Assembly: GCF_014202075.1 (NCBI RefSeq) | Contig: NZ_JACHFZ010000002.1 | Location: 496,001-560,000 of the forward strand | Direction: 5' to 3' | DNA length: 64,000 nt | Origin: Brevundimonas basaltis | Lineage (GTDB): Bacteria > Pseudomonadota > Alphaproteobacteria > Caulobacterales > Caulobacteraceae | Part shown: positions 53,354 to 62,567 of the stretch, in pieces | Numbering within the stretch: position 1 is the first letter of the stretch | Layout of the letters: each line of letters begins with the position of its first letter | Notes under the pieces: model-generated | What the model was told of the DNA's origin: nothing | Database searches by the model: none | What the model saw: the letters and a program-made list of their open reading frames with translations, nothing else | Program-made: the position numbers and the translations under genes

Positions 53354-53572
53354 TGACAGGTCTCCGAGGGGGTCAGAACGGGTATCGGGCGCTCCAGCGG
53401 TCCGGATTGGGCCGGAGTCGAACGCCGGAGCGCCCGATGCGGTCCGACATCACGCGCCGCCGGCGGCCGAAGGGAAGGGGGCGCCGCCGGGGGCGCGCCA
53501 GAGGGGCCCGTCCCGCCGGGTCAGAGTGGGGGGAGGCGCCCCGGCCCGGCAATAGGCCGGAACGTCGCGGGC

Positions 53573-54760
53573 TCAGCAGACCTGACCCGCGGCCCAGCCC
53601 GACGACCAGGCCCACTGGAAATTATAGCCGCCCAGCCAGCCGGTGACGTCGACCGCCTCACCGATCACGTACAGGCCCGGCATGCTCTTTGCGGCCAGGG
53701 TCTGCTGGTCCAGCTGATCCGTCGCCACCCCGCCCAGCGTGACCTCGGCGGTGCGGTAGCCTTCGGACCCCACCGGTTTGACGCTCCAGCCGTTGACCGC
53801 CGCGTCCAGCCGCCGCAGCGCCTTGTCCGACAGATCGGCCAGGTTGCCGACGCCCCCCTCCTGCTCGACCAGCAACTCGGCCAGCCGCTTCGGAACGATC
53901 TGGCCCAGCGCCGTATGCGCCGCCTGCCGCCCGTTCTCCGCCTTCATCGTCTTCAGCCGCGCGAACACGTCCAGGCCCGGGGCCATGGCTACGGAAATAG
54001 CCTCGCCCTCGCGCCAGTAGCTCGAGATCTGCAGCACGCTCGGCCCGCTCAGGCCCCGGTGGGTGAACAGCAACCCCTCGGCGAATCTCGTTTTCCCATG
54101 CGAAACGACCGCCTCGACCGACACGCCCGCCAGCGGCTTCAGCCGCTCCAGCACGCCCGTCTCGAAGGTCAGCGGCACCAGCGCCGGCCGCGTCTCCGTG
54201 ACCCTCAGTCCGAACCCCCGCGCCGTGTCATAGGCCCAGCCGGTCGCGCCCATCTTGGGGATCGACTTGCCGCCGGTGGCCAGCACCAGCGAGCCCGCCT
54301 TCACCGTCGAACCGTCGGACAGCACTGCCTCGAACCCGTCGCCGTCGCGGGCAATCCGCTCCACCGCCACGCCCAGCGACAGCCGCGCTCCGGCCTCGCG
54401 CATGTCGTCCGTCAGCATGCGGATGATCTGTTTGGCGCTGTCGTCGCAGAATAGCTGGCCGAGAGTCTTCTCGTGCCAGGCGATGCCGGCCCGGTCGACG
54501 CGCTTGATGAAATCGTGCTGGGTGAACCGCTTCAGGGCCGAGGTGGCGAAGCGCGGGTTCTCCCCGAGGAAATTGCCCGGCCCGGTCCCCAGATTGGTGA
54601 AATTGCAGCGCCCGCCGCCCGAGATGCGGATCTTCTCGCCGGGCGCCCGGGCATGGTCCAGCACGCGCACCGAGCGGCCGCGTCGCCCGGCCTCGATGGC
54701 GCACATCATGCCGGCGGCGCCCGCCCCGACGATCAGCACATCGACGATGTCAGCCTTCAT
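53573..54760 (-). CDS. HI0933/YhiN family flavoprotein
   Basis: 395 residues. FAD-binding Rossmann motif VDVLIVGAGAAGMMCAIEA, family marks GGGRCNFTNLG, LVLATGGKSIPKMGATGWAYD and the C-terminal GLYVIGEAVDVTGWLGGYNFQWAWSSGW. Oxidoreductase of unknown substrate. A second member of the same superfamily lies at 60468-61727. Confidence 0.93.
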   Translation of the reverse strand: MKADIVDVLIVGAGAAGMMCAIEAGRRGRSVRVLDHARAPGEKIRISGGGRCNFTNLGTGPGNFLGENPRFATSALKRFTQHDFIKRVDRAGIAWHEKTLGQLFCDDSAKQIIRMLTDDMREAGARLSLGVAVERIARDGDGFEAVLSDGSTVKAGSLVLATGGKSIPKMGATGWAYDTARGFGLRVTETRPALVPLTFETGVLERLKPLAGVSVEAVVSHGKTRFAEGLLFTHRGLSGPSVLQISSYWREGEAISVAMAPGLDVFARLKTMKAENGRQAAHTALGQIVPKRLAELLVEQEGGVGNLADLSDKALRRLDAAVNGWSVKPVGSEGYRTAEVTLGGVATDQLDQQTLAAKSMPGLYVIGEAVDVTGWLGGYNFQWAWSSGWAAGQVC

Positions 54761-54804
54761 CCGCCCGCGTTAGCAGGCCGGCGGGCGGTCAGCGAGAGTT
54801 TCGC

Positions 54805-55317
54805 CTATTCCGCGGCGGCGAAATAGCCGACCGTCGTGGCGAAAGCCGAGACCAGGTCCAGCCACAGGGCCGTATGATCGGCCAGCTGCTCAACGCCGCC
54901 CGGGCCGATCAGCACGTCGTACTGGACCACGCCCGACGGGTCTCCGCCCGCCTCGCCCGGCGTGAAGAAGGCCTTCAGAAAGCGGCGCTCGCGGTTCCAG
55001 TCGTTGATCATCGGCTGGGTGATGGTGGGGTTGGAGAAGCTGGCCGCGTACTGGATGTCGCCGCAGACGTCCGCCTGGCAGCTGTAGAAGAAGATCACCC
55101 AGTTCAGCGGGCCGTCCGAGACGCCGATCCAGGTCTCCCCTTCGCGGCGGTTGATCTCGCTGACCGTGCCGCCCTTCGAGGTCAGCCAGGCGCGCACGGC
55201 CTCGATCGAGACGCCCGGATCGGTCGCGGTCTGGACCGGTGCGGGCGGCGCCGACGCGGCGGCGGGCGCGGCGAAGGCCATGACGGCGGCGGCGGCGAGG
55301 GTCGCGAAACGGATCAT
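54805..55317 (-). CDS. Secreted YbjN-domain-like protein
   Basis: 170 residues with a signal peptide (MIRFATLAAAAVMAFAAPAAAS) and a YbjN-like alpha/beta domain (SIEAVRAWLTSKGGTVSEIN, WVIFFYSCQADVCGDIQYAASF, INDWNRERRFLKAFF). The N-INDWNRERRF pattern is characteristic. Two cysteines CxxxC-like (SCQADVC) may form a disulfide. Presumably periplasmic; role unknown. Confidence 0.8.
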   Translation of the reverse strand: MIRFATLAAAAVMAFAAPAAASAPPAPVQTATDPGVSIEAVRAWLTSKGGTVSEINRREGETWIGVSDGPLNWVIFFYSCQADVCGDIQYAASFSNPTITQPMINDWNRERRFLKAFFTPGEAGGDPSGVVQYDVLIGPGGVEQLADHTALWLDLVSAFATTVGYFAAAE

Positions 55318-55379
55318 CGGGGTCTCCTGCAGGCGCTCACCTACCGACGGATGCGCGGCGAAAGCAAGGCGGCGGCGCG

Positions 55380-56492
55380 TCAGTCACGCTCCCGCGCCAG
55401 CCATTCGGCGCCGGCCATCTCGTTCAGTCGCGACACGGTCCGTTCGAACTCGAACGCGCCGACCCCCTTGCGGTACAGGGCTTCGGGCGCCGCCTCGGCC
55501 AGGGCGACCAACCGCGTCCGGGCCTCGTAGAGGGCGTCGATCAGGGTCACGAAGCGCCGCGCTTCCTGCTGGTTAGCGGGTCCCAGCACCGGCACATCCT
55601 CGATGAAGAGGGTGTGGAATCGCTCGGCCACGGCCAGATAGTCCTGCGGCCCGAGCGGCCGGCCGCACAGCTGGGCGAAGGTGGCGCGCGCCAGCCCGCC
55701 GTCGGTGCGCTCGATGATCACCTCGCGGCCCTGCACCACCAGATGCGCCGGGCACTCCTCCTGCTCCCCCTTCAGGTCCGACCAGAGCGCCTCAAACCCC
55801 GCTTGTGCGGCCTCGTCGGCGGGCGTGAACCAGACCCGGTCTCCCATCAACCGGTCCAGCCGCCAGTCCCGCGCCCCCGCGACGGACACCACCTCGCAGC
55901 GCGCCTCGATCAGGGCGATAAACGGCTCGAAGAGCTCGCGGTTGATCCCGTTCAGATACAGCTGGTCCGGGGCCCGGTTCGAGGTCACGGCCAGCACCAC
56001 CTTGTTTTCGAACAGGGCCTCGAACAGCCGGCCGAGGATCAGGGCGTCGGCGATGTCGGTGACCTGCAGTTCGTCGAAGCACAGCAGCCGCGCCTCGGAG
56101 GCGATCAGCTCGGCCACCGGCCGGATCGGATCGTCGCCACGGTACTGTCCGAACACCGCCTTGCGGGCCTCGGCGTCGCCCTCGCGCCACTGCCGGATCA
56201 GGCCGTGCACCCGGGCCAGGAAGGCGTGGAAATGCGCCCGCTTCTTCCGCTTCTCCGGCGCGCAGGCGTAGAACAGATCCATCAGGATGGACTTGCCCCG
56301 CCCCGGCGGTCCCCACAGATAGACGCCCCGCACCTCGGGCGGCCCGCCCAACAGCCCGCCCAGGAGACCCTTGCGGCCGAGATCGATCTCCAGCCGCGCC
56401 AGCGCCTCGACCACCGGAACCTGCGACGGATCGGCGGTCAGCCGGCCGTCGGCCAGCCGCTTCTCATAAGCAGCGCGAATGCGTGATCCCAT
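55380..56492 (-). CDS. zapE: Cell division ATPase ZapE (AFG1 family)
   Basis: 370 residues. Walker A LWGPPGRGKSILMDLF, Walker B LLCFDELQVTDIADA, sensor-like VVLAVTSNRAPDQLYLNGI. AFG1/ZapE proteins act at the division site and in mitochondria on membrane protein turnover. ATG 56492 (MGSRIRAAYEKRL) is chosen; the upstream extension is not conserved. asd is divergent across 169 bp. Confidence 0.94.
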   Translation of the reverse strand: MGSRIRAAYEKRLADGRLTADPSQVPVVEALARLEIDLGRKGLLGGLLGGPPEVRGVYLWGPPGRGKSILMDLFYACAPEKRKKRAHFHAFLARVHGLIRQWREGDAEARKAVFGQYRGDDPIRPVAELIASEARLLCFDELQVTDIADALILGRLFEALFENKVVLAVTSNRAPDQLYLNGINRELFEPFIALIEARCEVVSVAGARDWRLDRLMGDRVWFTPADEAAQAGFEALWSDLKGEQEECPAHLVVQGREVIIERTDGGLARATFAQLCGRPLGPQDYLAVAERFHTLFIEDVPVLGPANQQEARRFVTLIDALYEARTRLVALAEAAPEALYRKGVGAFEFERTVSRLNEMAGAEWLARERD

Positions 56493-56661
56493 CGATCTCG
56501 GGCTTAGCGGCGCCCGCCGTCGCTGAAAAGCGATTGCTTCGCGCCCGCGATGGCCCACATAGAGCCATCGTCGTCCGGCACGGTCGGGCACCACCCCAAT
56601 TTGCGCTCAAGCAGCGAGACGCCGCGCGTCGAGCTCTAGCGCGTCCGAAGGACCTACCAAG

Positions 56662-57708
56662 ATGGGCTACAAAGTCGCCATCGTCGGCGCCACCGGCAAC
56701 GTCGGCCGCGAGATGCTGAACATCCTCGAGGAACTGGAATTCCCTGTCGACGAGATGCACGCCGTCGCCTCGCGCAAGTCGCGCGGCGTCGAGGTGGCCT
56801 GGGGCGACCGCACCATCAAATGTCAGGACATCGAGGCGTTCGACTTCTCGAAGGTCGACATCGTGCTGATGAGCGCCGGCGGCGACGTCTCGCGTCAGTG
56901 GTCGGAGAAGATCGGCAAGGCCGGTCCCATCGTCATCGACAACTCCTCGGCCTTCCGCAAGGACCCCGACGTACCGCTGATCGTGCCCGAGGTGAACCCG
57001 GACGCGATCAAGGACGCGAGAAAGAAGAACATCGTCGCCAACCCCAACTGCTCGACCGCCCAGCTGGTCGTGGCGCTCAAGCCCCTGCACGACGCCGCGA
57101 AGATCACCCGCGCCGTGGTCTCGACCTACCAGTCCGTCTCGGGGGCCGGGAAGGAAGGCATGGACGAGCTGTGGAACCAGACCAAGGCCATCTACGGTCT
57201 CGGCGACGCCACCCCGAAACTGTTCCCCAAACAGATCGCCTTCAACGTCATTCCGATGATCGGATCGTTCCGCGACGACGGCTACACCGACGAGGAGGCC
57301 AAGATGTGGGATGAGACCCACAAGATCCTCGATCCGGACATCAGGCTGACCGTCACCTGCGTCCGCGTCCCGGTCTTCGTCGGCCACTCCGAGGCGGTGA
57401 CGCTCGAGTTCGACCGTCCCATCTCGCCCGACGAGGCCCGCGCCATCCTGCGCGACGCCCCCGGCGTCATGGTCATCGATAAGCAGGAGCACGACGGCTA
57501 CATCACGCCGGTCGACGCCTCCGGCGAACACGCGGTCTACGTCAGCCGCATCCGCAAGGACCACACCGTCGAGAACGGCCTGTCGCTGTGGGTCGTCTCC
57601 GACAACCTGCGCAAGGGCGCGGCCCTCAACGCCGTGCAGATCGCCCAGCTGCTGGACGAGACCGGGACGATCAAGCCGTCGTCAGGATATCGCAGCATCA
57701 CGGTCTGA
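56662..57708 (+). CDS. asd: Aspartate-semialdehyde dehydrogenase
   Basis: 348 residues. NADP-binding VGATGNVGREMLNILEEL, active-site Cys130 in NPNCSTAQL, and the binding segment CVRVPVFVGHSEAV with the conserved His. Converts aspartyl phosphate to aspartate semialdehyde for Lys/DAP, Thr and Met synthesis. A large inverted repeat follows the stop. Confidence 0.97.
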   Translation: MGYKVAIVGATGNVGREMLNILEELEFPVDEMHAVASRKSRGVEVAWGDRTIKCQDIEAFDFSKVDIVLMSAGGDVSRQWSEKIGKAGPIVIDNSSAFRKDPDVPLIVPEVNPDAIKDARKKNIVANPNCSTAQLVVALKPLHDAAKITRAVVSTYQSVSGAGKEGMDELWNQTKAIYGLGDATPKLFPKQIAFNVIPMIGSFRDDGYTDEEAKMWDETHKILDPDIRLTVTCVRVPVFVGHSEAVTLEFDRPISPDEARAILRDAPGVMVIDKQEHDGYITPVDASGEHAVYVSRIRKDHTVENGLSLWVVSDNLRKGAALNAVQIAQLLDETGTIKPSSGYRSITV

Positions 57709-57727
57709 TCTCCGTCCGACTATGACG

Positions 57728-57853
57728 CCGTCATCCCCGGGCTTGTCCCGGGGACCCATCCATCCGCCGCAGGAACCGATGCCGGTTCACGCCATGGCCG
57801 CCGCCCATGCGCCTCCCCGCCATGGGTCCCCGGGACAAGCCCGAGGATGACGG
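57728..57853. repeat. Large inverted repeat element (32-nt arms)
   Basis: Left arm 57728-57759 begins CCGTCATCCCCGGGCTTG; right arm 57822-57853 is its reverse complement with one mismatch, separated by 62 bp. Arms of the CCGTCATCCCCGGG type are seen repeatedly between genes in Caulobacteraceae and other alphaproteobacteria, where they read as spurious SGLSRGP peptides. It may act as a terminator between asd and rarD or be a dispersed palindromic (REP/BIME-like) element. Confidence 0.8.
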
Positions 57854-57871
57854 TGTGAAAGGAACAAGGGG

Positions 57872-58798
57872 ATGAGTCCGGCTCCGTCCGACAGCGCCCG
57901 CGCCGCCCTCCTGTCCGCCTTCGCCTGCTACACGCTGTGGGGGTTCATGCCCCTGTTCTTCATGGGACAGGCGTCGGTCGGCTTCGACTCGCTGGAAATT
58001 CTCGCCCACCGCGCCCTCTGGGCCGTGGCGGTAGCCGGTCTGCTGGTCTGGCTGGCGGGGCAGGGCGGGCAGATCCGCACCGTCCTGACCTCGCCGAAGA
58101 CGCTGGCCTGGCTGGCCTTCTCGACGGCGCTCATCGGGCTCAACTGGGGTCTCTACGTCTGGGCGACGACCCACGGCGCGACGCTGGAAGCCAGCCTGGG
58201 CTACTACATCAACCCCCTGCTCAACATGGTCGTAGGCCTGTGGTTGTTCCGCGAGCGGATCGACCGCTGGGGCTGGATCGCCATCGGCCTCGCCGCCGTC
58301 GGCGTGCTGTTCCAGACCCTCGCCCTCGGTCGACCCCCGTGGATATCGCTGATCCTCGCCGTCACCTTCGCCACCTATGGCGTGATCCGCAAACGCGTGC
58401 CGATCGACGCCCAGGCCGGCCTGCTGGTCGAGTGCCTGCTGCTGGCGCCCTTCGGCCTGGCCTGGGTGCTGTGGCTCCAGCACACCGGCGCGGGCGTAGC
58501 CTTCGACGGACCGGTGAACACCTTCTGGGCCCTCGCCAACGGACCCGCCACCGTGCTGCCGCTGGCCCTGTTCGCCTGGTCGGCGCGCCGTCTGCCGCTG
58601 TCGACCATCGGCTTTATCCAGTTCCTCGCCCCGACGCTGCAGTTCGGTGTCGGCGTCTGGGCCGGCGAGGCGCTGACCCCGCTCAGGGTGGTGTCCTTCG
58701 CCTTCATCTGGGGCGGAGCCGGCGTCTTCGCGGCGGCCGCCTTCTTCCGCCACCGGGCCGCGCGCGAAGCGCTGAAGCGGGCGGCGAAACCGGTCTGA
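57872..58798 (+). CDS. rarD: RarD-type EamA/DMT family transporter
   Basis: 308 residues with ten membrane spans in two EamA repeats. RarD marks: CYTLWGFMPLFF, EILAHRALWAV, NWGLYVWATTHGATLEASLGYYINPLLNMVVG. Exports or imports small metabolites; chloramphenicol resistance is attributed to some members. The start lies 18 bp past the inverted repeat. Convergent with the serine hydrolase gene (1 bp apart). Confidence 0.93.
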   Translation: MSPAPSDSARAALLSAFACYTLWGFMPLFFMGQASVGFDSLEILAHRALWAVAVAGLLVWLAGQGGQIRTVLTSPKTLAWLAFSTALIGLNWGLYVWATTHGATLEASLGYYINPLLNMVVGLWLFRERIDRWGWIAIGLAAVGVLFQTLALGRPPWISLILAVTFATYGVIRKRVPIDAQAGLLVECLLLAPFGLAWVLWLQHTGAGVAFDGPVNTFWALANGPATVLPLALFAWSARRLPLSTIGFIQFLAPTLQFGVGVWAGEALTPLRVVSFAFIWGGAGVFAAAAFFRHRAAREALKRAAKPV

Positions 58799-58799
58799 T

Positions 58800-59933
58800 T
58801 CAGAGGCTGGCGTACAGCGCCGTCTGCAACCGCACCGCCCTTGGATCGCCGATCAGGTGCGGCGACTGCCGGGTCATCACATAGGCTGCCGACAGCCCCG
58901 CCTCCGGGTCGGCCCAGGCACAGCTGCCGCCCCAGCCGTAGTGGCCCAGCGCCGTCGGGTTCGGCCCGAAGATGTCCAGACCGGCGTTCATCGTCCATCC
59001 GGCGGCCCAGCCCATTACAAACGGCAGCACCCGGTCCCGGCCGTGGATGCGCTCGCGACGCGCCGCCGCCAGCGTCGGCTCCGACAGCATTTCCTGACCC
59101 TCGAACGATCCGGTGGCCATGACCGTCATCAGCCGAGCCAGGTCCTTCGCCGTGCCGTGCAGGTTGGCCGAGGGGATCTCCATCATCCGCCATTCCGTCG
59201 AGCCCCGCCCCCCGGGCGCCGAGCCCTTGTCGAGGAAGGCCGACCGCTTCACCGCGTCGATCTCGCCCAGGTCCGGCGCGGCGGTCGGCTTGCGCATCTG
59301 CGCCACCCGCCCGTGTTCCGCCTCCGGCAGGCCGATCCACAGGTCCAACCCCGGAAACTCTTCCCGCAGCGCCGTCCCCATGGTGCGCCCGTCGACCAGA
59401 CGGAACAGTTCGCCGGCCAGATAGCCAATGGTAATCGGATGATAGCCGCTGGCCGCGCCCGCCTCCCACATCGGCGCCTGGGCGCACAGCCGCTCCAGAA
59501 CCGCCGTCCGGTCGAACCAGAGGGTGGGATCGGCGTCGCCGTCGAACCCCGGCAGGCCAGCCTGATGGCTCATCAGCTGGCCGACGGTGATCGCGTCCTT
59601 GCCCGCCGCGCCAAAGGCCGGCCAATAGCTCGCCACCGGCCGCTCATAGTCCAGCAGCCCCCGCTCGACGGCGAGGGCGATCAGGGTCGCCATCACCGCC
59701 TTGCCGGTCGAGAACACCGGGACCAGGGTGTCGGTTTCGAACGGCTGCGTCCGCGCCGTGTCGGCCCAGCCCGCCCGCAGATCGATCACCGTCTCGCCGT
59801 CGATGGCGACGCTGAAACCGGCCCCCAGTTCGTTCAGCCCCTCCGGCGCATCGGTGAAATTGGCCGCGAAGGCGTCCTTCACCGCGGCGAAACGGGCATG
59901 GCACAGGCCATGAATCTCGGGGAGGTCGCTCAT
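58800..59933 (-). CDS. Serine hydrolase of the class C beta-lactamase/EstB family
   Basis: 377 residues. Nucleophile S-x-x-K in VFSTGKAVMATLIAL (~71-85), conserved Tyr in the SGYHPITIGYLAGEL segment, and the third motif H-x-G-like GHYGWGGSCAW. No signal peptide, so probably cytoplasmic esterase or peptidase rather than a resistance beta-lactamase. 31 bp downstream of the membrane protein gene at 59965. Confidence 0.9.
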   Translation of the reverse strand: MSDLPEIHGLCHARFAAVKDAFAANFTDAPEGLNELGAGFSVAIDGETVIDLRAGWADTARTQPFETDTLVPVFSTGKAVMATLIALAVERGLLDYERPVASYWPAFGAAGKDAITVGQLMSHQAGLPGFDGDADPTLWFDRTAVLERLCAQAPMWEAGAASGYHPITIGYLAGELFRLVDGRTMGTALREEFPGLDLWIGLPEAEHGRVAQMRKPTAAPDLGEIDAVKRSAFLDKGSAPGGRGSTEWRMMEIPSANLHGTAKDLARLMTVMATGSFEGQEMLSEPTLAAARRERIHGRDRVLPFVMGWAAGWTMNAGLDIFGPNPTALGHYGWGGSCAWADPEAGLSAAYVMTRQSPHLIGDPRAVRLQTALYASL

Positions 59934-59964
59934 GCCTCACTCCTAGCCAAGCGGATGGCGGCCG

Positions 59965-60471
59965 TCACCTTGCGCTCATGCCCAGCCACATGGCTCCGAG
60001 CAGCGCGATCCCGTTGGCGGCGGCATGAATGGCCGTGATCAGCCAGAACCCGGCCCAACCCTGTCCGCGCTCCATCCAGTGGTGCTGGATCATCGCCATC
60101 AGGGCGAAGAATGGCGCGACGGCCAGCGAAAGCGGGCCGAGGCCATGGAAAGGGACGGACAGGACGGCGCACGCAGCGGCCGTGACCCGGACCGACCATC
60201 GGCGCCCCAACAGCCAGACCACCAGGCGTATGGCCAGCGACTCGACCAGGGGCGCGAAGACCAGGCCCGCGAACACCCACTCGGCCGTCACCGCATCGAT
60301 CATGCCGCTGTACTGATCCGTCACTCCGGCCCCGAACGCGAGCAGGATCAGTATGCCGAGGGCCACCAGCGACAACCGTCCGACCACAACCGCCAGGACC
60401 AGAGTCCGGACCCATCGCTCGCTCTGTCCGGTCAGATCGCGCCAGACGGTGCTCCACCCGGTCCGCGTCAT
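59965..60471 (-). CDS. CPBP-like intramembrane protein with altered first motif
   Basis: 168 residues with about four to five membrane spans. Motifs of CPBP (Abi) intramembrane proteases appear in order: LVESLAIR (normally E-E-x-x-x-R, here the first Glu is Val), SVPFHGLGP (F-x-x-x-H), and TAIHAAANGIAL (H-x-x-x-N). Altered motif 1 leaves open whether it is catalytic. Its start overlaps the stop of the flavoprotein gene (ATGA, 60468-60471). Confidence 0.75.
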   Translation of the reverse strand: MTRTGWSTVWRDLTGQSERWVRTLVLAVVVGRLSLVALGILILLAFGAGVTDQYSGMIDAVTAEWVFAGLVFAPLVESLAIRLVVWLLGRRWSVRVTAAACAVLSVPFHGLGPLSLAVAPFFALMAMIQHHWMERGQGWAGFWLITAIHAAANGIALLGAMWLGMSAR

Positions 60472-61727
60472 GGGGCCGCCGGGACGCCGCGGTCCGCGTC
60501 CCCGGCCAGCCAGTCCAGCACCCCGTCCGCCGCGACGACGCCCGAGGCCATCGAGGCCTGCAGCAGATAGCCGCCGGTCGGCGCCTCCCAGTCCAGCATC
60601 TCGCCCGCGACGAACACCCCCGGCAGGGCTTTCAGCATCAGCCGTTTGTCGACGGCGTCGAGCCTGACCCCCCCGGCCGACGAGATGGCCCGCGCCAGTC
60701 CCTGGACCCCCGTCAGCGTCAGCCGCACCCCCTTGATGCGCCGCGCCAGCTTGTCCGCCCCCGCCGGCAGCTCGCCCGGAATCTCGCGCAGCAGGCCTGC
60801 GCCGACCGGCGACAGCCCCGCCGCCTTCCGCAGCCAGTTGGAGACGCTGTCCTTGCCGCGCGGTTTGGTCAGCCGCCCCGCCAACGCCTCGACCGTCAGG
60901 TCGGGCCGCAGATCGACCGTCAGCACCGCCGACCCGTCCCGCTCCACCGCATCCCGCAGCGCCGCCGACAGGGCGTAGACCGCCCCGCCCTCGATCCCGT
61001 AGCGCGTCACCATCGCCTCGCCGCGCACCGTCGTGCCGTCGAACGTCAGCGCGACCGGCTTCAGCGGCTGGCCCGCAAACCGCTCCGCGAACACTTCCGA
61101 CCAGGCTGTGTCGAAGCCGACGTTGGATGGCCGGAACGGCGCCGTATCGACGCCCGTCGCCTCCAGCCAGTCACGCCACGCTCCGTCCGACCCCAGACGC
61201 GGCCAACTCGCCCCGCCCAGCGCCAGCACCACGGCGTCCGGCCGCTCGATCCGCTCGCCGTCCGGCGTCTGGAAGTGCAGTTCCAACCCGTCGTCAGCCC
61301 CGCGAAGGCCGGGACCGACCCAGCGCGACCGCGTCCGCACCTCGACCCCCAGTTCCGCCAGCCGCCCCAGCCAGGCCCGCAGCAGCGGCGAGGCCTTCAT
61401 CGCCCGTGGAAACACCCGTCCCGACGAGCCCGTGAACACCGGCTGGCCCAGCCCCTCGGCCCAGCCGATCAGATGCGTCGGCGAGAACCGCTCCAGCCAC
61501 GCCGCCGTCGTCCCCGACGCCGCCCCGTAGCGGCCGCTGAACCCATCCAGCGGCTCCGAATGGGTCAGGTTCAGCCCGCCGCGACCGGCCATCAGGAATT
61601 TGCGCGCCACGGACGGCATCGCCTCGTGCACCGTCACCGCCAAGCCGGCCCGGGCCAGCCGCTCGGCCGCCGTCAGGCCCGCCGGCCCGGCCCCGATCAC
61701 ATGCACTGTCTTGTCTGAAGAACCCAT
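60468..61727 (-). CDS. TIGR03862-type flavoprotein (HI0933 superfamily)
   Basis: 419 residues. FAD motif VHVIGAGPAGLTAAERLARAG, KFLMAGRGGLNLTHSEPL, DAVVLALGGASWPRLGSDG, and a C-terminal GVFVAGEMLDWEAPTGGYLLQ. The AGRGGLNLTHSEP segment distinguishes it from the YhiN-type paralogue at 53573-54760 (GGGRCNFTN). Substrate unknown. Coupled to the CPBP-like gene. Confidence 0.92.
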   Translation of the reverse strand: MGSSDKTVHVIGAGPAGLTAAERLARAGLAVTVHEAMPSVARKFLMAGRGGLNLTHSEPLDGFSGRYGAASGTTAAWLERFSPTHLIGWAEGLGQPVFTGSSGRVFPRAMKASPLLRAWLGRLAELGVEVRTRSRWVGPGLRGADDGLELHFQTPDGERIERPDAVVLALGGASWPRLGSDGAWRDWLEATGVDTAPFRPSNVGFDTAWSEVFAERFAGQPLKPVALTFDGTTVRGEAMVTRYGIEGGAVYALSAALRDAVERDGSAVLTVDLRPDLTVEALAGRLTKPRGKDSVSNWLRKAAGLSPVGAGLLREIPGELPAGADKLARRIKGVRLTLTGVQGLARAISSAGGVRLDAVDKRLMLKALPGVFVAGEMLDWEAPTGGYLLQASMASGVVAADGVLDWLAGDADRGVPAAP

Positions 61728-61776
61728 CGACCCGTTCTAGACCGGAACGTCCGCGCCCTGCATACGCTTCCGTCCC

Positions 61777-62253
61777 ATGAGCGTCGCCTTTACCCGCGAG
61801 GAAGACCTGGAGGCCACGGCCGCCGACCTCCCCGACCGCCCGATCTCGCCGCACCCCAACCTCGTCACCCTCGAGGGGCTGGCGAAGATCGAGGCCGCCC
61901 TGACCGACGCGCGCGCGGCCTACAACGCCGCCCAGGCCAAGGGCTCGATCGAGGCCGACCGTACCGCCATGGCCCGCGCCACCCGCGACCTGCGCTACTG
62001 GTCCGCCCGCCGCGCCACCGCCCAGCTGGTCGAGACGTCCTTCGACGGCCGCGTGCGCTTCGGCGGCTCGGTCACGATTGAGCGCGCGGACGGCCGCAGT
62101 CAGACCTGGCGCATCACCGGCGAGGACGAGGCCGACCCGAATGCGGGCTCGGTCAGCCATGTTTCACCCCTCGCCGTGGCCCTGATCGGCAAGCGCGTCG
62201 GCGACGAGGCGACGGTGGCCGGACAGACGGTCGAGGTCGTGGCCGTCGACTGA
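61777..62253 (+). CDS. GreA/GreB-like protein
   Basis: 158 residues. C-terminal GreA/GreB FKBP-like domain: RITGEDEADPNAGSVSHVSP then LAVALIGKRVGDEATV. The N-terminal region (~25-85) is a helical hairpin, but its tip differs from GreA, and the acidic loop that acts in the RNA polymerase channel is not obvious. May be a Rnk/Gre-like regulator rather than a cleavage factor. Confidence 0.82.
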   Translation: MSVAFTREEDLEATAADLPDRPISPHPNLVTLEGLAKIEAALTDARAAYNAAQAKGSIEADRTAMARATRDLRYWSARRATAQLVETSFDGRVRFGGSVTIERADGRSQTWRITGEDEADPNAGSVSHVSPLAVALIGKRVGDEATVAGQTVEVVAVD

Positions 62254-62368
62254 ACGGTTGTCGCCGGGGCCGGGGCGCCCCACCTTGTCCGCATCCACGC
62301 CGCTTCCCCGGCGTTCTCCCGGCGCCCCGCGCGTCAGGCGCGACCGCGCCGGAAAGGACTAGCCGCTG

Positions 62369-62515
62369 ATGGCCCGCAAGCCCAACTACAGTTTCGAACG
62401 CATGGAGCGCGAGCGCGCCGACGCCAAAAAGGCCGCCGAGAAGGCCGCCGCCAAGGCCGAAAAACGCGCCGCCGCCAAGGCCGAGAAGTCCGGAGAGGAA
62501 CCCCAGCCGGAATAG
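62369..62515 (+). CDS. 48-residue highly charged peptide
   Basis: Starts MARKPNYSFERMERERADAK and continues as an Ala/Lys/Glu-rich helix with KAAEKAAAKAEKRAAAKAEK-type repeats, likely one long helix. GGAAAGG lies about 12 nt before the ATG. The N-terminal MARKPNYSFERMERE string looks conserved rather than random. Function unknown. It is too short for common length cut-offs and lies between the Gre-like gene and the NGR-repeat gene. Confidence 0.65.
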   Translation: MARKPNYSFERMERERADAKKAAEKAAAKAEKRAAAKAEKSGEEPQPE

Positions 62516-62567
62516 TCGTCAGCCACGGTCAGTTGACGGGCGGCCCGGGACTGCCGACGAATAGCGC

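Noticed and set aside
53354..53572. Gene in the GC-rich gap between the zinc-ribbon and flavoprotein genes
   Set aside because: Open frames there are Arg/Pro/Gly-rich, lack ribosome binding sites and have no protein-like features.
57731..58753. 340-codon minus-strand ORF opposite rarD containing SSGLSRGP
   Set aside because: The peptide comes from reading through the inverted repeat; the rest is an antisense shadow.
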